DNA from: Bacteroidia bacterium
GTDB lineage: Bacteria > Bacteroidota > Bacteroidia > NS11-12g > UBA9320
Reading direction: 5' to 3'
Assembly (NCBI GenBank): GCA_020849295.1
Contig: JADLGN010000020.1
Coordinates: 1-64,000, forward strand
Length of the DNA stretch: 64,000 bases
Part shown: piece by piece, positions 63,556 to 64,000 of the stretch
Layout: every line of letters begins with the position of its first letter
Position numbering within the stretch: position 1 is the first letter of the stretch
Program-made: the position numbers and the translations under genes
The notes under the pieces: generated by a model
The model's input: only the letters and a program-made list of their open reading frames with translations
The model's database searches: none
What the model was told of the DNA's origin: nothing

Positions 63556-64000
63556 ATGAATAAACCAATACCTGAATGGGCTGACGATGAAAAGCCAAGA
63601 GAAAAGTTAATTTTAAAAGGCAAAAGCAGTCTTAGCAATTCAGAATTACTTGGAATATTAATTTCAACAGGCACTAAAACCAAATCAGCAATAGATCTTG
63701 GCAGAGAACTGCTTGAATTAGCCCAAAATGACCTAAACCAACTTGCAAGATTTAATGTAAATGAAATTGTAAAAATAAAAGGATTTGGTACAGCCAAAGC
63801 AATTACAATTATTGCAGCAATAGAATTAGGCAGCAGAAGAAAACATTACGAAGCAATAAAGAAAAAAGTAAATTCAAGCAAACAGGCTTATGAAATATTA
63901 GAACCAATAATATCTGACAATAAATACGAAGAATTTTGGGTTTTGCTTCTTAATAGAGCCAATTATCTTATTTCATGCAGGCAAATAAGCGAAGGGGGTA
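63556..64000 (+). CDS. radC: DNA repair protein RadC family (5' part, cut by window end)
   Basis: The first 148 codons are seen. N-terminal MNKPIPEWADDEKPREKLI and KGKSSLSNSELLGILISTGT are the family start. A helix-hairpin-helix (VNEIVKIKGFGTAKAITII, about 70-88) follows, and the beginning of the JAB1/MPN-type domain is visible. The metal motif HxHP lies beyond the window. The biological role of RadC is unsettled. It probably shares the transcript of the TPR gene. Confidence 0.93.
   Translation, partial: MNKPIPEWADDEKPREKLILKGKSSLSNSELLGILISTGTKTKSAIDLGRELLELAQNDLNQLARFNVNEIVKIKGFGTAKAITIIAAIELGSRRKHYEAIKKKVNSSKQAYEILEPIISDNKYEEFWVLLLNRANYLISCRQISEGG

Noticed and set aside
1..64000. tRNA, rRNA, riboswitch, prophage, toxin-antitoxin and biosynthetic gene clusters
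   Set aside because: Intergenic gaps were read for cloverleaf ends and conserved leader motifs, and genes for phage or toxin signatures; none was convincing by eye. Covariance-model searches would be the proper test.

Overview
The window is a 64 kb piece of an AT-rich chromosome from a member of the Bacteroidota. Three observations support this. Many genes are preceded by the Bacteroidota sigma-70 promoter (TTG about 20 bases before TAnnTTTG), and purine-rich Shine-Dalgarno sites are generally missing. Several secreted proteins end in type IX secretion (T9SS) sorting domains. The outer-membrane content is typical of the phylum: OMP_b-brl receptor, porin O/P, duplicated ExbD with TonB, and CarboxypepD_reg-like domains. 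No rRNA, tRNA, CRISPR array, prophage or intact insertion sequence was recognised.

Layout. 0-8.6 kb: an ALDH7-type aldehyde dehydrogenase, a terC-maeB-meaB run, an ALDH8-type dehydrogenase, cmk and tag. 8.6-16.7 kb: two envelope proteins, a degP/htrA protease divergent from an ECF sigma factor with a probable membrane anti-sigma partner, dapF, and an orphan TPR hybrid histidine kinase. 16.7-24.5 kb: a minus-strand run of pabB, a nucleotidyltransferase, a sirtuin, an ABC exporter, an EamA transporter, a secreted protein and mdh. 24.5-31 kb: a large Calx-beta T9SS cargo, a Kazal-inhibitor T9SS cargo, a metallo-hydrolase, a GNAT gene with no canonical start codon, and nhaD. 31-40.7 kb: a receptor-like outer-membrane protein, a PAT-like acetyltransferase, a porin O/P, recJ, and a phosphate module (DUF47/PhoU-like, PiT, PhoR-like kinase). 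40.8-50.4 kb: rho, a DUF1801 gene, aat, a GT-C/TPR membrane protein, a T9SS type B repeat protein, a small beta-barrel candidate and a serine beta-lactamase-like lipoprotein. 50.4-51.6 kb: the only gene-poor region, with an IS3-type transposase remnant, a 37-bp direct repeat and paired palindromes. 51.6-64 kb: a fused methylmalonyl-CoA mutase, glyS, a coiled-coil exported protein, rpsT with a clear terminator, an ExbB-ExbD-ExbD-TonB-small membrane protein-PstS-like-TPR operon, and the 5' part of radC.

How the genes work together. The C4/propionyl metabolism genes (maeB, mdh, meaB and the fused mutase) connect succinyl-CoA/methylmalonyl-CoA with malate and pyruvate; the sirtuin carries the desuccinylase-type Tyr/Arg pair. 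Phosphate genes occur in two places. The DUF47-PiT-kinase module lies near a porin O/P. A PstS-like lipoprotein sits in a TonB operon with no PstABC.

The most unusual items are the single-chain mutase that joins a truncated small-subunit-like segment to a large subunit, the GNAT gene lacking ATG/GTG/TTG, the Kazal protein exported by T9SS, and the decayed repeat region at 50.4-51.0 kb. No clearly new multi-gene system is demonstrated. All functions are read from sequence motifs without database searches.
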